Shown here one piece after another: positions 53,904 to 64,000 of a stretch of 64,000 nucleotides of DNA. The notes under the pieces are model-generated. The model had not been told where the DNA came from. It ran no database searches and saw only the letters and a list, made by a program, of their open reading frames with translations. The first letter of the stretch is position 1. Each line of letters begins with the position of its first letter. This DNA is from Spirosoma linguale DSM 74 (GTDB lineage Bacteria; Bacteroidota; Bacteroidia; Cytophagales; Spirosomataceae): the NCBI GenBank assembly GCA_000024525.1, contig CP001769.1, positions 3,128,501-3,192,500 of the forward strand. Reading direction: 5' to 3'. The position numbers and the translations under genes are program-made.

Positions 53904-56009
53904 TTAATTGACCTCAATAATCTTAATCCCCCAGGGTTCCAGTTCCAGCTTGCCGTTCTTCAGCACCGATTGCCCTTGTAGCAATTCGCGGCCGTTGGCA
54001 AAGGGGTAGGTTACGCTAACCGGTTTGGCCGAATAATTGAACACGTACTGGATCGTCTTGCCCTGCTGGTTGACGCCCTGCCGGGTAATGATGGGAAACG
54101 CAAGCGACTGGGCATCACCCCAGAGGTTGGCTTTCTTCACCGCGTCGGCCAGTATTTTTTCGGTGATGGCGTCGTCAGTCCAGCAGCCTATGTAGGTGGC
54201 CAGGCCCTTGCCAAAGGCATTCTGGGTAACGGCCGCGTACTTGCCCCAAACCGGATGATCGTAATAGGCCATCACCTTCGCCGTGGTGGGCGTGATGAGT
54301 TCCATCCACGTTTTCACCTTGTTGTGCTCAGCCCCCACGCCATACGGGTCGCCTTTCAGCGTTACGTTCTGGGGCGTGGTGAACTGACTGTAGGTAATGC
54401 CCAGAGCCTCGCCGATGATGGCCGGCTGCACCTGCGTGCGAACCTTGACGTTCTGGTCGGTGAAGCCACTTTTGAAAGTATAAACAATGTGGCCGCCATT
54501 TTTGACGTAGTTGTTCAGTCGGTGCAGTAGCTCATCGGAGGCTGCGTACAGAACCGGCACAACGATTAGTTTATACTGTTGCAGGTTGGTACTGCTGGGA
54601 TCGACAAAATCGACGCCCACATTCATGCGGTAGAGGGCATCGTACATAGGCCGCAAAATATCGTTGTACGTGTCCCGATTATACCAGCCGAACCGGAAGG
54701 CGTTAAAGGCGGTCAGGGCTTCGTTGCTGAAGAGAACCGCTACCTGATTCGTTTTTTTGAGGTTGACTAGCTGCGGACTCAATCGCTCGAAATCCTTACC
54801 AATGGTTTTGGCTTCATCAAAAGTCGGGTTTGGCTGGAAATCATGGCTCAGCAGGCCCTTCCAGTACGTTTCTATCGCATTATGAACGGAATGCCACGGC
54901 CAGTAACTAACCATGTTAGCGCCCGACGCCAGGTGGCTGAAGGCCTGTAACCGTAGTTGACCGGGGTACGGCAGCCACTCCGCAAAACCCTGCGCTTCGG
55001 TTTCCAGCACCAGGTAATTCCGGCCCCGGTTCGACCCATCGACTTTCATCGACCGGGCCAGATCACCGCCCAACGCTATTTCGATGCCGGTCAGCGCGTT
55101 CTGAGTGGGGTGGTAGATGTCGATACCGGCAATGTCGAGCGGTTTGGCGGCTGCAAAATGATCCACGTCGGGCTGAATCCCGAAGGAATACCCCCGCCAT
55201 TCCAGGTCGAAATTCTGGGTAACAAACTGGCCGGGCCGCTTGTATTCGTTGACGATGGCAGCTTGCCAGGCCAAAAAATCCGTCACCAGCTTCCGCTGAA
55301 ATTTGGCGAATTCGGCCGTCTGACTGCCGTTGATCGAGCCGACCATCGACGGAAAATCGTCCCAGCTATTGATGCGGTTACTCCAGTAGTCGAGACCAAA
55401 GGCTTTGTTAAGCGAATCCAGCGAGCCAAACTTGGCTTTAGCATACTCGACAAATTGCTTTTGTACGTCAGGCCCGGCGGTATTATACGCCTTCGTTTCG
55501 TTATCGATCTGATAGCCAATAATGGCTGGATGGTCTTTCACGTGCTCCATGATCTTGCGAATGACCCGTTCGGCATGGAAGCGGTAATGCGGATTGGTTA
55601 TGTCCATGTTCTGACGCTGGCCGTAGCGGTTCGGGCCGGTCGGGGTGATAGCCAGCACATCGGGGTATTTGCGAACCAGCCAGGTAGGCACCGCGTAGGT
55701 CGGCGTACCGACGATGACCCGAATACCGGCTTTGTGCATGGCGTTCAGGACACGGTCGATATGCGAAAAGTTAAATACGCCATCCTGCGGTTCCACCGTC
55801 CCCCAGGTCGACTCGGCAATGCGGACCACGTTGATACCCGACTCTTTCATCATCGCAATATCCTTATCCAGCCGTTCGTAGGGCATGTACTCATCATAAT
55901 ACGCCACGCCATACAGCAGCTTTGCGGGCGGGGTGGATTGTGTAAAACCCGTCAGAGAACGGAATAAACAGATGGTAAGCAGTACATACCGGGCGATTGT
56001 GGTTTGCAT
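53904..56009 (-). CDS. Secreted beta-galactosidase (GH42)
   Basis: 701 residues with a signal peptide (ending RSLTGFTQS). The catalytic TIM barrel begins with LLYGVAYYDEYMPYERLDKD, the acid/base Glu is in IGYQIDNETKAYN near residue 173, and NYLVLETEAQGFAEW supplies a nucleophile-region Glu. A trimerisation-like middle domain (VAVLFSNEALTAFNAFRFGW) and a small C-terminal sheet follow. GH42 enzymes remove terminal beta-galactose; here the protein is periplasmic or secreted, which would fit removal of the galactose exposed when sialic acid is cut off. It is convergent with the sialic acid genes and not in the same transcript. Confidence 0.92.
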   Translation of the reverse strand: MQTTIARYVLLTICLFRSLTGFTQSTPPAKLLYGVAYYDEYMPYERLDKDIAMMKESGINVVRIAESTWGTVEPQDGVFNFSHIDRVLNAMHKAGIRVIVGTPTYAVPTWLVRKYPDVLAITPTGPNRYGQRQNMDITNPHYRFHAERVIRKIMEHVKDHPAIIGYQIDNETKAYNTAGPDVQKQFVEYAKAKFGSLDSLNKAFGLDYWSNRINSWDDFPSMVGSINGSQTAEFAKFQRKLVTDFLAWQAAIVNEYKRPGQFVTQNFDLEWRGYSFGIQPDVDHFAAAKPLDIAGIDIYHPTQNALTGIEIALGGDLARSMKVDGSNRGRNYLVLETEAQGFAEWLPYPGQLRLQAFSHLASGANMVSYWPWHSVHNAIETYWKGLLSHDFQPNPTFDEAKTIGKDFERLSPQLVNLKKTNQVAVLFSNEALTAFNAFRFGWYNRDTYNDILRPMYDALYRMNVGVDFVDPSSTNLQQYKLIVVPVLYAASDELLHRLNNYVKNGGHIVYTFKSGFTDQNVKVRTQVQPAIIGEALGITYSQFTTPQNVTLKGDPYGVGAEHNKVKTWMELITPTTAKVMAYYDHPVWGKYAAVTQNAFGKGLATYIGCWTDDAITEKILADAVKKANLWGDAQSLAFPIITRQGVNQQGKTIQYVFNYSAKPVSVTYPFANGRELLQGQSVLKNGKLELEPWGIKIIEVN

Positions 56010-56101
56010 CGAATTATGGGAAGAGATTTAGTGGTTTTGTTAACGTGAAATCGAGATTAGAATCGGCCAGTCCAATGAATACTCATAATCCCGAATCAAC
56101 A

Positions 56102-58255
56102 TCACTTTACAACGACCCGCACACGGTCCAGGTTCAGGATGCGGGTATAGGGTGTTTTGGTGTCGCCTTCCCGCTGTGAAGCTACCCGTAGCGTTGGGAA
56201 ATAGGTGCCGGGTTTGGAAAACGTGTGCGTCGCTTTGACCGTAACGTGGGAACCTGTTTTATCCGTTGGCGTCAGGGGAGCGGCCACCGGAAACGCATTC
56301 GCCAGCTTGCCACTATTTTCGGGCAGACCTTCAAAGTTCCAGCCTGCCGCCACGACTTTACCCCTGTTTTTGGGTACGGCAACGTCAGCCGTGAAGGTGA
56401 CGGTTTGCCCTACTGAAATTTCGGCCCGTTTACTGCCATTCGCTTTCAGGCTGACGACGGGCTGGATACCCCGGCGCTCGTCGGCCGTTTGCGGAATAAT
56501 CACCTGACCGTTGTCGATGGTATACTTCGTGGTAGCGGCTGGTTCAACACCCTTCTCAACCCAGGCACTCAAATCCAGCAAGGCCTGCTGCAATACCCCC
56601 AGGTAACTGACGGTATGCGTTGGGTCATCTTCCACCGCCACATCGCCGTGCAGGGCGTGATCGGTATACCAGAGTCTGAACCGGGCGTCGGTGCTATCAC
56701 CCAGCACGTCTTTTACCCGGCTGCGGTACCAGTCAGCCTGCCAGGCAAAGGCTTCGCGGTCCCAGAGCGATTCGAGCAGGATCATTTTGCCGTTGAATTT
56801 ACCCGTCGGCAACACGCCCGCAGCACCACGGGTAAACAAGGGGCCTAACTGCATGGGCCGCTGAGGGTATAGTGGTTTGCCGGATGCATCGCGAAACTGG
56901 TTCCAGACGGGGTACTGCGGGCCGGGGTCCTGATGGCGGTGATACGTTTGTACGGCTAAAAAGTTAGAGTTGTCCACCTGTACGCCATCGCCCGGTTTGA
57001 TCAGCGCCAGCACAGCCGCATCGGCAGGACCCAATACCACTTTATCACCGGCAATTTTGGTCAGTTGCAGGCTTTTTCCCGCAGCGGCCCCGCTTTTGAT
57101 GAGCAGATCGCCACCTAGAAAATCCATGTCCGGCAGGGTGTTTTCGAGTTGAAAAGCTACGGGCATGCTACCTTCAACTCCACCGATACTTTTCCAGGCA
57201 GCATCGGCCGTGCCCCGGTCGTGTTCGGACAACGGTTGGGTGATGCCCAAACTGACCGCCTGCGTAATCGGAATCCCCGCTTTGATCTTGCTCACTTGCT
57301 GGATTCGGGCTTTGAGCAACGATGCCGTTGGGTTTGCGCCCAGGTAACCTGGCTTCGACCAGAAGTCTTGCGTAAAATAAGTCTTATCCGCCCCGACGAT
57401 ACCCTGATAGAGCACCAGAAAGCCATGAATCCCCATGTTTTTGTAGCCATACCAGGCTTTTGGCGGAAAGCCCATAGCCGTTACTTCACGCAGGGCTTCT
57501 TTTTCTTCTTCGTTCAAACCTGCGTACATATCTCCACTACCACCCGGTTCCAGCGCATCAATGATCTGAGGGAATTTATCCTTCAGCACCCGCATGGCGT
57601 TCATCCTGACCGTAAAGACGTTCGGAATGGCGACGGGCGAACCCAGTACGTACGGAACGGCTCCATCCCACACACCTTGTGTATTTTCCATACCACCCAC
57701 GGTTCGGAAGGCTCCCCCACTCCCCCCGAAACAATAGCCATACGTCCGGTGTTTGCCATATAACTGAGCGGCCACAATCCGGGAGAACTGGGCCGAGGTC
57801 GCGTTCACGCGGTAAGCTCCGATGGTTGGGTCGGCAGCCATCGGTTTGGAAAAGTCGATAGCGCCCCCTTCGTTGGTTTCGATAAAATAAGCGCCGTGGT
57901 TTACCGCAAAGCCAATCTTGTCTTCCTCACCGGCTGCCCCCTGCGAGAGGTTTTCATTATCGGGAAAGGGGGTGATGTACTGGAAGAAGCGGCCCTGGTA
58001 ATTCTCTTTAGCGGGGAAGTAAAACGAAAACCGAGCGCCGGTTTCGGTAAAGCCACCATGTACATAGCGGTGGCGCACCGGCTTATCCCGCCATTCATCC
58101 ACATCGACATACGGTTCTTTAAACAGCGGATCGGTGGTGGTAAACTGTTTCGCCAGTTCGGGGCTTAGCCGGGTCAGGTTGGTTTGTGCGCTGGCCGCCA
58201 AAACGGTACAAAGCAACAGGCCAAGCAGGATTTTATAAGAGTTGAACGATGCCAT
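56102..58255 (-). CDS. Secreted tannase-like alpha/beta hydrolase with C-terminal PKD-type domain
   Basis: 717 residues from ATG 58255, which starts a clean signal peptide (ILLGLLLCTVLAASAQ); an upstream start at 58330 is open. The core has YVHGGFTETGARFSFYFP, a nucleophile elbow YGYCFGGSGGAF (GGSGG in place of GxSxG), and WYTDHALHGDVAVEDDP with a candidate catalytic His. A beta-sandwich of the PKD type (VTFTADVAVP to HTFSKPGTYFPTLRV) covers the last 110 residues. The fold is closest to tannase/feruloyl esterase, but the bond cleaved is unknown. It is divergent from a Nudix-type regulator with a shared palindrome, so expression is likely inducible by a plant- or glycan-derived compound. Confidence 0.72.
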   Translation of the reverse strand: MASFNSYKILLGLLLCTVLAASAQTNLTRLSPELAKQFTTTDPLFKEPYVDVDEWRDKPVRHRYVHGGFTETGARFSFYFPAKENYQGRFFQYITPFPDNENLSQGAAGEEDKIGFAVNHGAYFIETNEGGAIDFSKPMAADPTIGAYRVNATSAQFSRIVAAQLYGKHRTYGYCFGGSGGAFRTVGGMENTQGVWDGAVPYVLGSPVAIPNVFTVRMNAMRVLKDKFPQIIDALEPGGSGDMYAGLNEEEKEALREVTAMGFPPKAWYGYKNMGIHGFLVLYQGIVGADKTYFTQDFWSKPGYLGANPTASLLKARIQQVSKIKAGIPITQAVSLGITQPLSEHDRGTADAAWKSIGGVEGSMPVAFQLENTLPDMDFLGGDLLIKSGAAAGKSLQLTKIAGDKVVLGPADAAVLALIKPGDGVQVDNSNFLAVQTYHRHQDPGPQYPVWNQFRDASGKPLYPQRPMQLGPLFTRGAAGVLPTGKFNGKMILLESLWDREAFAWQADWYRSRVKDVLGDSTDARFRLWYTDHALHGDVAVEDDPTHTVSYLGVLQQALLDLSAWVEKGVEPAATTKYTIDNGQVIIPQTADERRGIQPVVSLKANGSKRAEISVGQTVTFTADVAVPKNRGKVVAAGWNFEGLPENSGKLANAFPVAAPLTPTDKTGSHVTVKATHTFSKPGTYFPTLRVASQREGDTKTPYTRILNLDRVRVVVK

Positions 58256-58352
58256 AGTGGTTAACTTATATGAAGCTATCAGAAGACGAATTAATAAACT
58301 GAAAACGAAGAAGTTAACACGCAATAGCATCCCTCGCTAGTCAATTGATGAA

Positions 58353-58360
58353 CAAAGTTA
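58353..58360 (-). promoter_or_regulatory. -7 element of the tannase-like gene
   Basis: TAACTTTG on the minus strand matches TAnnTTTG. Its -33 position falls in the right half of the 58375-58399 palindrome and lacks TTTG, as expected for a controlled promoter. Confidence 0.65.
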
Positions 58361-58374
58361 TTGAAATCATTTTG

Positions 58375-58399
58375 TTATTATCTCGAAATGAGATAATAA
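58375..58399. promoter_or_regulatory. Palindromic operator centred between divergent promoters
   Basis: TTATTATCTC (58375-58384) and GAGATAATAA (58390-58399) are perfect 10-bp arms with spacer GAAAT. Its centre at 58387 is 27 bases from each of the two facing -7 elements. A dimer of the Nudix regulator encoded at 58509 is the likely ligand. Confidence 0.78.
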
Positions 58400-58413
58400 A
58401 TTATACAATGTTC

Positions 58414-58421
58414 TATCTTTG
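58414..58421 (+). promoter_or_regulatory. -7 element of the Nudix regulator gene
   Basis: TATCTTTG matches TAnnTTTG. The place of its -33 is covered by the palindrome at 58375-58399. The start codon lies 88 bases downstream. Confidence 0.65.
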
Positions 58422-58508
58422 CAACGTCAATCGCTAACGGGTACCCGCATTGAGCCTGTTATCGCGGTTGATGCATTACGGTTCGATTAATAAACGCTGC
58501 CCATTCCT

Positions 58509-59264
58509 ATGCAACATGTAAGTCAGCAAGCCTATATGCCCCAGCTTAGCATTGATTGTGTGATCTTCGGCTACCAGGCAAAACAGCTGAAGGTTCTCAT
58601 CCCGAAACTTGATCTGGCTGGCGAATTCTGGACACTGCCAAGCGGTTTTGTGTATCAGTATGAAGACATTGACGAAGCGGCCATACGGATTTTAGGAGAC
58701 AGAACCGGCATCAACGACATTTACCTGGAACAGTTTCGGGTGTTTGGCAAAGCCAGCCGCGACAATGGCCGTTTTATCGATCGGCTCATTGAGCTCAATC
58801 AGGATAAGCTGGAAAAGAAGCGGCAGAACCCAACGGATTACGAGTGGATTACCAAACGATTCATTTCAATTGGCTTTTACGCGCTGGTCGACATCAACAA
58901 GGTCATTCCACAAAAAACCAGTTTGGATGCCACTATCGACTGGTACGACATTCACGAACTACCGACCATGATTTTAGATCATAACGACATCGTTCAGGAA
59001 GCGCTCAGTACACTCCGCCGTGATCTGGATCAAAAGTTGATTGCGTATAATCTGCTGCCCGAAACCTTTACAATGAAAGAACTTCAGCAGTTATACGAAG
59101 CAATCTACGACCAGCCCTTTGCTGCCAACAATTTTCCCCGGAAGATTCTGGAACAGAACGTACTGGAACGTTTGGAGAAGAAATTCACCGGTGCCGCCAA
59201 CAAAGCACCCTACTTATACCGATTACGACAGCCATCCGTGCCCGACTCGCTAGTGACGCAGTAA
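58509..59264 (+). CDS. Nudix-type transcriptional regulator (NrtR/AraR-like) with degenerate Nudix box
   Basis: 251 residues. The N-terminal Nudix fold starts LSIDCVIFGYQAKQLKVLIP and has GEFWTLPSGFVYQYEDIDEA where the Nudix box lies; the catalytic REUxEE part reads RILGDRTG, so the metal-binding Glu residues are missing and no hydrolysis is expected. The C-terminal winged helix (about 165-235) contains LPETFTMKELQQLYEAIYDQ and FPRKILEQNVLERLEKKF, the usual end of Bacteroidota Nudix regulators of sugar use. It probably binds the palindrome in front of its gene and controls the divergent hydrolase gene. The ligand is unknown. Confidence 0.88.
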   Translation: MQHVSQQAYMPQLSIDCVIFGYQAKQLKVLIPKLDLAGEFWTLPSGFVYQYEDIDEAAIRILGDRTGINDIYLEQFRVFGKASRDNGRFIDRLIELNQDKLEKKRQNPTDYEWITKRFISIGFYALVDINKVIPQKTSLDATIDWYDIHELPTMILDHNDIVQEALSTLRRDLDQKLIAYNLLPETFTMKELQQLYEAIYDQPFAANNFPRKILEQNVLERLEKKFTGAANKAPYLYRLRQPSVPDSLVTQ

Positions 59265-59290
59265 GGTAACTTATGCCCGTAAAACCCATA

Positions 59291-59781
59291 ATGCTTAATC
59301 AATACGTTTAACCGTACCCTGACCGTCTGTTTACTGTTTTCTTTCCTCACCCTCCAGGCACAGAACACGCCGAGACTCGTTTCACCGGAATTTATGCCGA
59401 TTAATCCGTCATTTTCAGACTAAAGTCATCTACTGCTAAGAACCTACAGGTAGTTGGCTCCTGGAAAGCCGATAAGCCAGTACCGATGACCAAAATTGAT
59501 TCGGTCACGTTTGTAGCCAAAATTAGTCCACTGCCTTCCGACTTGTATGAGTACCGCTTCAATGTTGACGGCACGATGAACTTAGACCCCGGTAACGGTT
59601 TCGTCACGACGGGCGGCACGGTTGTCGAAAACCGGGTATTGATTCCCGGCAAGCTAGGCAACCTCCTGGCGACTCAACCAGTACCCACGGCAATGTGACG
59701 GCCGTCTGGTATCCTTCGCCTACCCTGGGAGCCACCCGACGTATGCATGTTTACACCCCACCCGGTTATGAGGAAGGAAAT
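59291..59781 (+). pseudogene. Decayed esterase gene (E-set/CBM48-like lead plus start of alpha/beta hydrolase)
   Basis: Pieces of one protein appear in shifting frames. An ATG at 59291 opens a short frame; a signal peptide-like LTVCLLFSFLTLQAQNTPRL is in the next frame (from 59319); VIFRLKSSTAKNLQVVGSW, then LPSDLYEYRFNVDGT and GGTVVENRVLIPGKLGNLL are back in the first frame (59408-59685); and HGNVTAVWYPSPTLGAT up to HVYTPPGYEEGN is in the third frame (59686-59781). The last shift looks like loss of one C in a C run. The hydrolase domain that should follow is gone. The family resembles secreted putative esterases that attack plant or glycan esters. It is not expected to make a protein. Confidence 0.72.
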
Positions 59782-59904
59782 AGACTTAAAGGTACTTTTC
59801 GACGAGATTACCCGTATCTTGATTAACCGGACGGCGCCAGCTGCCTCGCTTTCGGTTATCAGCTGACCCCTTACCTTACTGAGGGATGCAATGAAGTGCT
59901 TCTT

Positions 59905-60555
59905 ATGAACTACAAACTGGTCATTTTCGATTTTGACGGCACCCTTGCCGACTCGTTTCCATACTTTTTACGCACGATCAATACGCTGGCAATCCACTAT
60001 AATTTTAAACAGGTAGAACTTCAGCACATTGATCAATTACGGGCGCTCGATGCGCGGCAAATGATGAAACTGGCCAAATTACCGGCCTGGAAAATTCCAT
60101 TTATCGCCCGTTCGTTCATCCGGCTGATGGCCCGTGATATTGATCAGATACAATTATTTGCCGGGGTACCTGCCTTACTGAATCAACTGACTAACGAGGG
60201 CGTTCAACTGGCGATTGTGAGTTCAAACTCAGAAGCCAACATTCGCCGGGTTTTAGGACCCGACAATGCAATTCTTATTCAGCATTATGCCTGTGGAACG
60301 GCCCTCTTTGGGAAACAGCGTAAATTCAAAAAAGTGATGTCTAAGTACCGGGTGAAACCCAGCGAAACATTGTGCATTGGCGACGAAATTCGAGATATCG
60401 ACGCAGCTCGAAAAGTTAATGCCGCCATTGGTGCGGTTTCCTGGGGATACACGCATGTCAGCGCGTTAAAAATTTACTCGGACGTCATACTATTCGACTC
60501 ACTAAACGACATCTTAGCCACAGTGCTTGGCGACCATTTACAAAACAAACCTTAA
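59905..60555 (+). CDS. HAD-family hydrolase (phosphoglycolate phosphatase-like)
   Basis: 216 residues from ATG 59905; a GTG nine bases earlier is open. Motif I is VIFDFDGTLADSFPYFL, motif II is LAIVSSNSEANI, the motif III Lys is in RKFKKVMSKYRVK and motif IV is TLCIGDEIRDIDAAR, so the catalytic set is complete. The cap is the small helical type between motifs I and II. The substrate is probably a small phosphate such as phosphoglycolate or a sugar phosphate. It lies behind the decayed esterase gene and ends convergent with a short gene. Confidence 0.9.
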   Translation: MNYKLVIFDFDGTLADSFPYFLRTINTLAIHYNFKQVELQHIDQLRALDARQMMKLAKLPAWKIPFIARSFIRLMARDIDQIQLFAGVPALLNQLTNEGVQLAIVSSNSEANIRRVLGPDNAILIQHYACGTALFGKQRKFKKVMSKYRVKPSETLCIGDEIRDIDAARKVNAAIGAVSWGYTHVSALKIYSDVILFDSLNDILATVLGDHLQNKP

Positions 60556-60572
60556 TCGTTATCGAGCCATTG

Positions 60573-60842
60573 TCAAAACCGATGCTGTACAAAAGTAGAG
60601 TCAGGGCTGAAAAGAATATCGGGGGCGGGCCTTTCTTTATAGGCCTCCCATTCGGCTAACGGAGTTGGTAACGCTTGGCTGACGTCATCGATTAGTTTTT
60701 CCAGAAATTGCCTTTCCTGCTGATAGATATTGACTACCAGTTCATTCTGGGCATTTTTGGCCTTCTGGCCTTCCGTCATTACGGTTTTCCATCGGTCGAT
60801 AAGTTTGCTGGCAACGGTCGATAAAACAGCTTGATCATTCAT
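60573..60842 (-). CDS. Hypothetical protein
   Basis: 89 residues, not recognised. It is mostly helical (LSTVASKLIDRWKTVMTEGQ, NIYQQERQFLEKLIDDVSQA) and ends in a proline-rich tail with FSPDSTFVQHRF. No signal peptide, cysteine pair or membrane helix is seen. It lies between a HAD hydrolase gene (convergent) and an MFS gene on the same strand, 95 bases away. The length and composition fit a small cytoplasmic protein, but the coding claim rests on the open frame alone. Confidence 0.5.
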   Translation of the reverse strand: MNDQAVLSTVASKLIDRWKTVMTEGQKAKNAQNELVVNIYQQERQFLEKLIDDVSQALPTPLAEWEAYKERPAPDILFSPDSTFVQHRF

Positions 60843-60937
60843 GAGCAGATTGGCCGGATTCCATCACAGCCGTGGGTTCAGTGAAACAGTATTTCTGAAA
60901 AGAACACGAATCGGCTTAAAAGGTTAAACCCGATTAT

Positions 60938-62113
60938 CTAAGCGTCAGCTGTCTTCAGCCGTGAACCAAGCAGTAAAACCAGCATAGCCAGGCTACTCCA
61001 GAGTAACAATTGCCAGGTCACCAGCGTCCATCCGCCCCAGGCCCAGCACTGAATGCCCACAAACGTTCCAATGGCTCCACCAATGAAGTAGGAGGTCATA
61101 TATACTGTATTGATACGGCTATGCGCAGTGCTGTCGAGTGTGTAGATAAGCGCCGTGTTCGTCACCTGTATAGACTGTGCGCCCAAATCCAGCAGCAGGA
61201 CAGTAAGAATGAATGCCGTAGCTGAGAGCGGAAATACTTTTACGATCAGTACGCTAAAAATGAGCAGGAACGCCATAAACAGACGTATCTGTTTAGCATT
61301 GCCTTTGTCGGCCTGTTTACCGAATACCGGCGCCAGCAGGGCGGCTCCAATGGCTAGTAAGCCGAACAGGCCAATGGTACCCGTCTGATACTGAAAAGGC
61401 GGGCCACTGAGGTGAAACGTAAGCGTAGTCCAGAACGAACAAAACGTTCCGAACACCATAGCCCCCAACAGAGCCGTATTGCGTAGTAGCGGAAAACGGC
61501 GAACCTGTGCAAGCGTCGATGATAGCAACTGTCCGTAACTGCCTGTGAATGCAGAAGCCACATTGGGCAACGAAAGCTGAAGAGCCAGCGCAACAACGCC
61601 AACCATCCCCGCCGAAATACCGTATACATACCGCCACCCGAACCATTCGGCGATGAAACCGCTGAAGACCCTCGCGAATAATACCCCTACCAGAATGCCA
61701 GTGAAGATAATACCAACAACCCGCCCCCGATTTTCCTTAGCCAGACTTGCTGCCATTGGGACAATAATCTGCACCGAAACGGCGAAAAGGCCAATAAAAA
61801 AACTCATGATGTTTACCAGCAACAAACTACTGGCCAATGCCATACACCCAAGTGCGATGACGAGCAGAATCTGCAAAAACAACATCAGTCGTTTTCGATT
61901 GATTTTATCCCCAAGGGGTGTCAGAAAAAATAGCCCTACACCGTACCCGGCCTGAGCGAGCACAGCCACCCTGCCAACTTCGTTTTCAGTTGCCTGAAAT
62001 GTGCGGGCCATATGAGGAAGTATAGGTTGATTATAATAAATATTGGCGACACACACCCCTGCCGATACGGCCATAATGGCGATCTGACCGGATGTTAACG
62101 TTTTGCTATTCAT
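60938..62113 (-). CDS. MFS transporter (drug/metabolite exporter type)
   Basis: 391 residues with twelve predicted helices. The first helix region GQIAIMAVSAGVCVANIYYN, the loop TPLGDKINRKRLMLFLQILL between helices 2 and 3 and ENRGRVVGIIFTGILVGVLFARVF in helix 5 fit the DHA1-like group that exports drugs or sugars (AraJ/YdhP-like). No binding partner gene is near, so the cargo is unknown. The start lies 46 bases after the terminator of the 23S gene, on the same strand; its own promoter should lie in that gap. Confidence 0.88.
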   Translation of the reverse strand: MNSKTLTSGQIAIMAVSAGVCVANIYYNQPILPHMARTFQATENEVGRVAVLAQAGYGVGLFFLTPLGDKINRKRLMLFLQILLVIALGCMALASSLLLVNIMSFFIGLFAVSVQIIVPMAASLAKENRGRVVGIIFTGILVGVLFARVFSGFIAEWFGWRYVYGISAGMVGVVALALQLSLPNVASAFTGSYGQLLSSTLAQVRRFPLLRNTALLGAMVFGTFCSFWTTLTFHLSGPPFQYQTGTIGLFGLLAIGAALLAPVFGKQADKGNAKQIRLFMAFLLIFSVLIVKVFPLSATAFILTVLLLDLGAQSIQVTNTALIYTLDSTAHSRINTVYMTSYFIGGAIGTFVGIQCWAWGGWTLVTWQLLLWSSLAMLVLLLGSRLKTADA

Positions 62114-62158
62114 GCAGCAAAAGTAAGAATGGTTATTTATCAGGCCCTATTAAACGAT

Positions 62159-62186
62159 AAAAGCCACCCCAACAGGAGCGGCTTTT
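62159..62186 (-). terminator. Terminator of the rRNA transcript
   Basis: In the minus-strand RNA the arms AAAAGCCGCTCC and GGGGTGGCTTTT pair over 12 bp with two G-U pairs and a TGTT loop. On the plus strand the same places would be A-C mismatches, so the stem serves the leftward rRNA. Confidence 0.8.
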
Positions 62187-62234
62187 AGATACTAGTTATG
62201 TCTTGTTCCAATCGAGCAAGAAAGTAGATAATTC

Positions 62235-64000
<1,766 letters not shown>

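Noticed and set aside
54957..55967. A 336-codon open frame on the plus strand
   Set aside because: It is antisense to the GH42 gene, which has full family motifs; the antisense product looks like nothing known.
57149..57763. A 204-codon open frame on the plus strand
   Set aside because: It is antisense to the tannase-like gene and has no support.

Overview
The window is a chromosomal segment from a Bacteroidota bacterium, most likely a Spirosoma-like member of the Cytophagales. This is inferred from a SusC/SusD pair, a type IX secretion sorting domain, promoters of the TTTG-N19-TAnnTTTG kind, weak Shine-Dalgarno sequences and stand-alone receiver and LytTR proteins. No plasmid or phage genes and no CRISPR array were seen. 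One intact IS5-type insertion sequence is present.

Layout. 1-6.4 kb: surface polysaccharide genes (a formyltransferase cut by the left edge, two GT2 glycosyltransferases, a WcaF-type acetyltransferase, a WecA/MraY-type phosphoglycosyltransferase) beside a secreted SGNH esterase with a T9SS tail. 6.4-14.2 kb: transketolase, an arginyl/leucyl-tRNA-protein transferase-like gene, and a two-gene unit made of a GalU-like nucleotidyltransferase and a 1,119-residue protein that joins a fucokinase-like GHMP kinase to a UDPGP-family pyrophosphorylase. 14.3-19.6 kb: the IS element followed by an AT-rich island of single-domain regulators (three receiver-only proteins, one LytTR-only protein) and long non-coding stretches. 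19.6-28.7 kb: a ribosome hibernation factor, a GlcG/HbpS protein divergent from a MarR regulator with a perfect palindrome between them, PanE, a methyltransferase, a CocE-type hydrolase, a MocR regulator divergent from a class V aminotransferase-fold enzyme, and two small genes. 29-37 kb: an RND efflux system (adaptor, pump, TolC) with its own two-component system. 37-38.4 kb: a ClC chloride channel homologue.

38.6-53.8 kb is the functional centre: a sialic acid (sialoglycan) utilisation locus. The leftward operon runs SusC, SusD, N-acetylneuraminate lyase, Kelch mutarotase, MFS transporter, sialate O-acetylesterase and a GH20 hexosaminidase whose C-terminal part is cut off by an in-frame stop codon. 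Divergent from it run a GntR/FCD regulator, an exo-sialidase and an N-acylglucosamine 2-epimerase. Together they would deacetylate and release sialic acid, take it up, open the ring, split it to pyruvate and ManNAc, and epimerise ManNAc to GlcNAc. The amino-sugar kinase is not in the window.

53.9-64 kb: a secreted GH42 beta-galactosidase, a secreted tannase-like alpha/beta hydrolase divergent from a Nudix-type regulator with a palindrome placed exactly between two facing promoters, a decayed esterase gene with three frameshifts, a HAD phosphatase, an MFS exporter, and the 3' part of a 23S rRNA gene on the minus strand. A terminator lies about 50 nt after the 23S end, with no 5S gene between.
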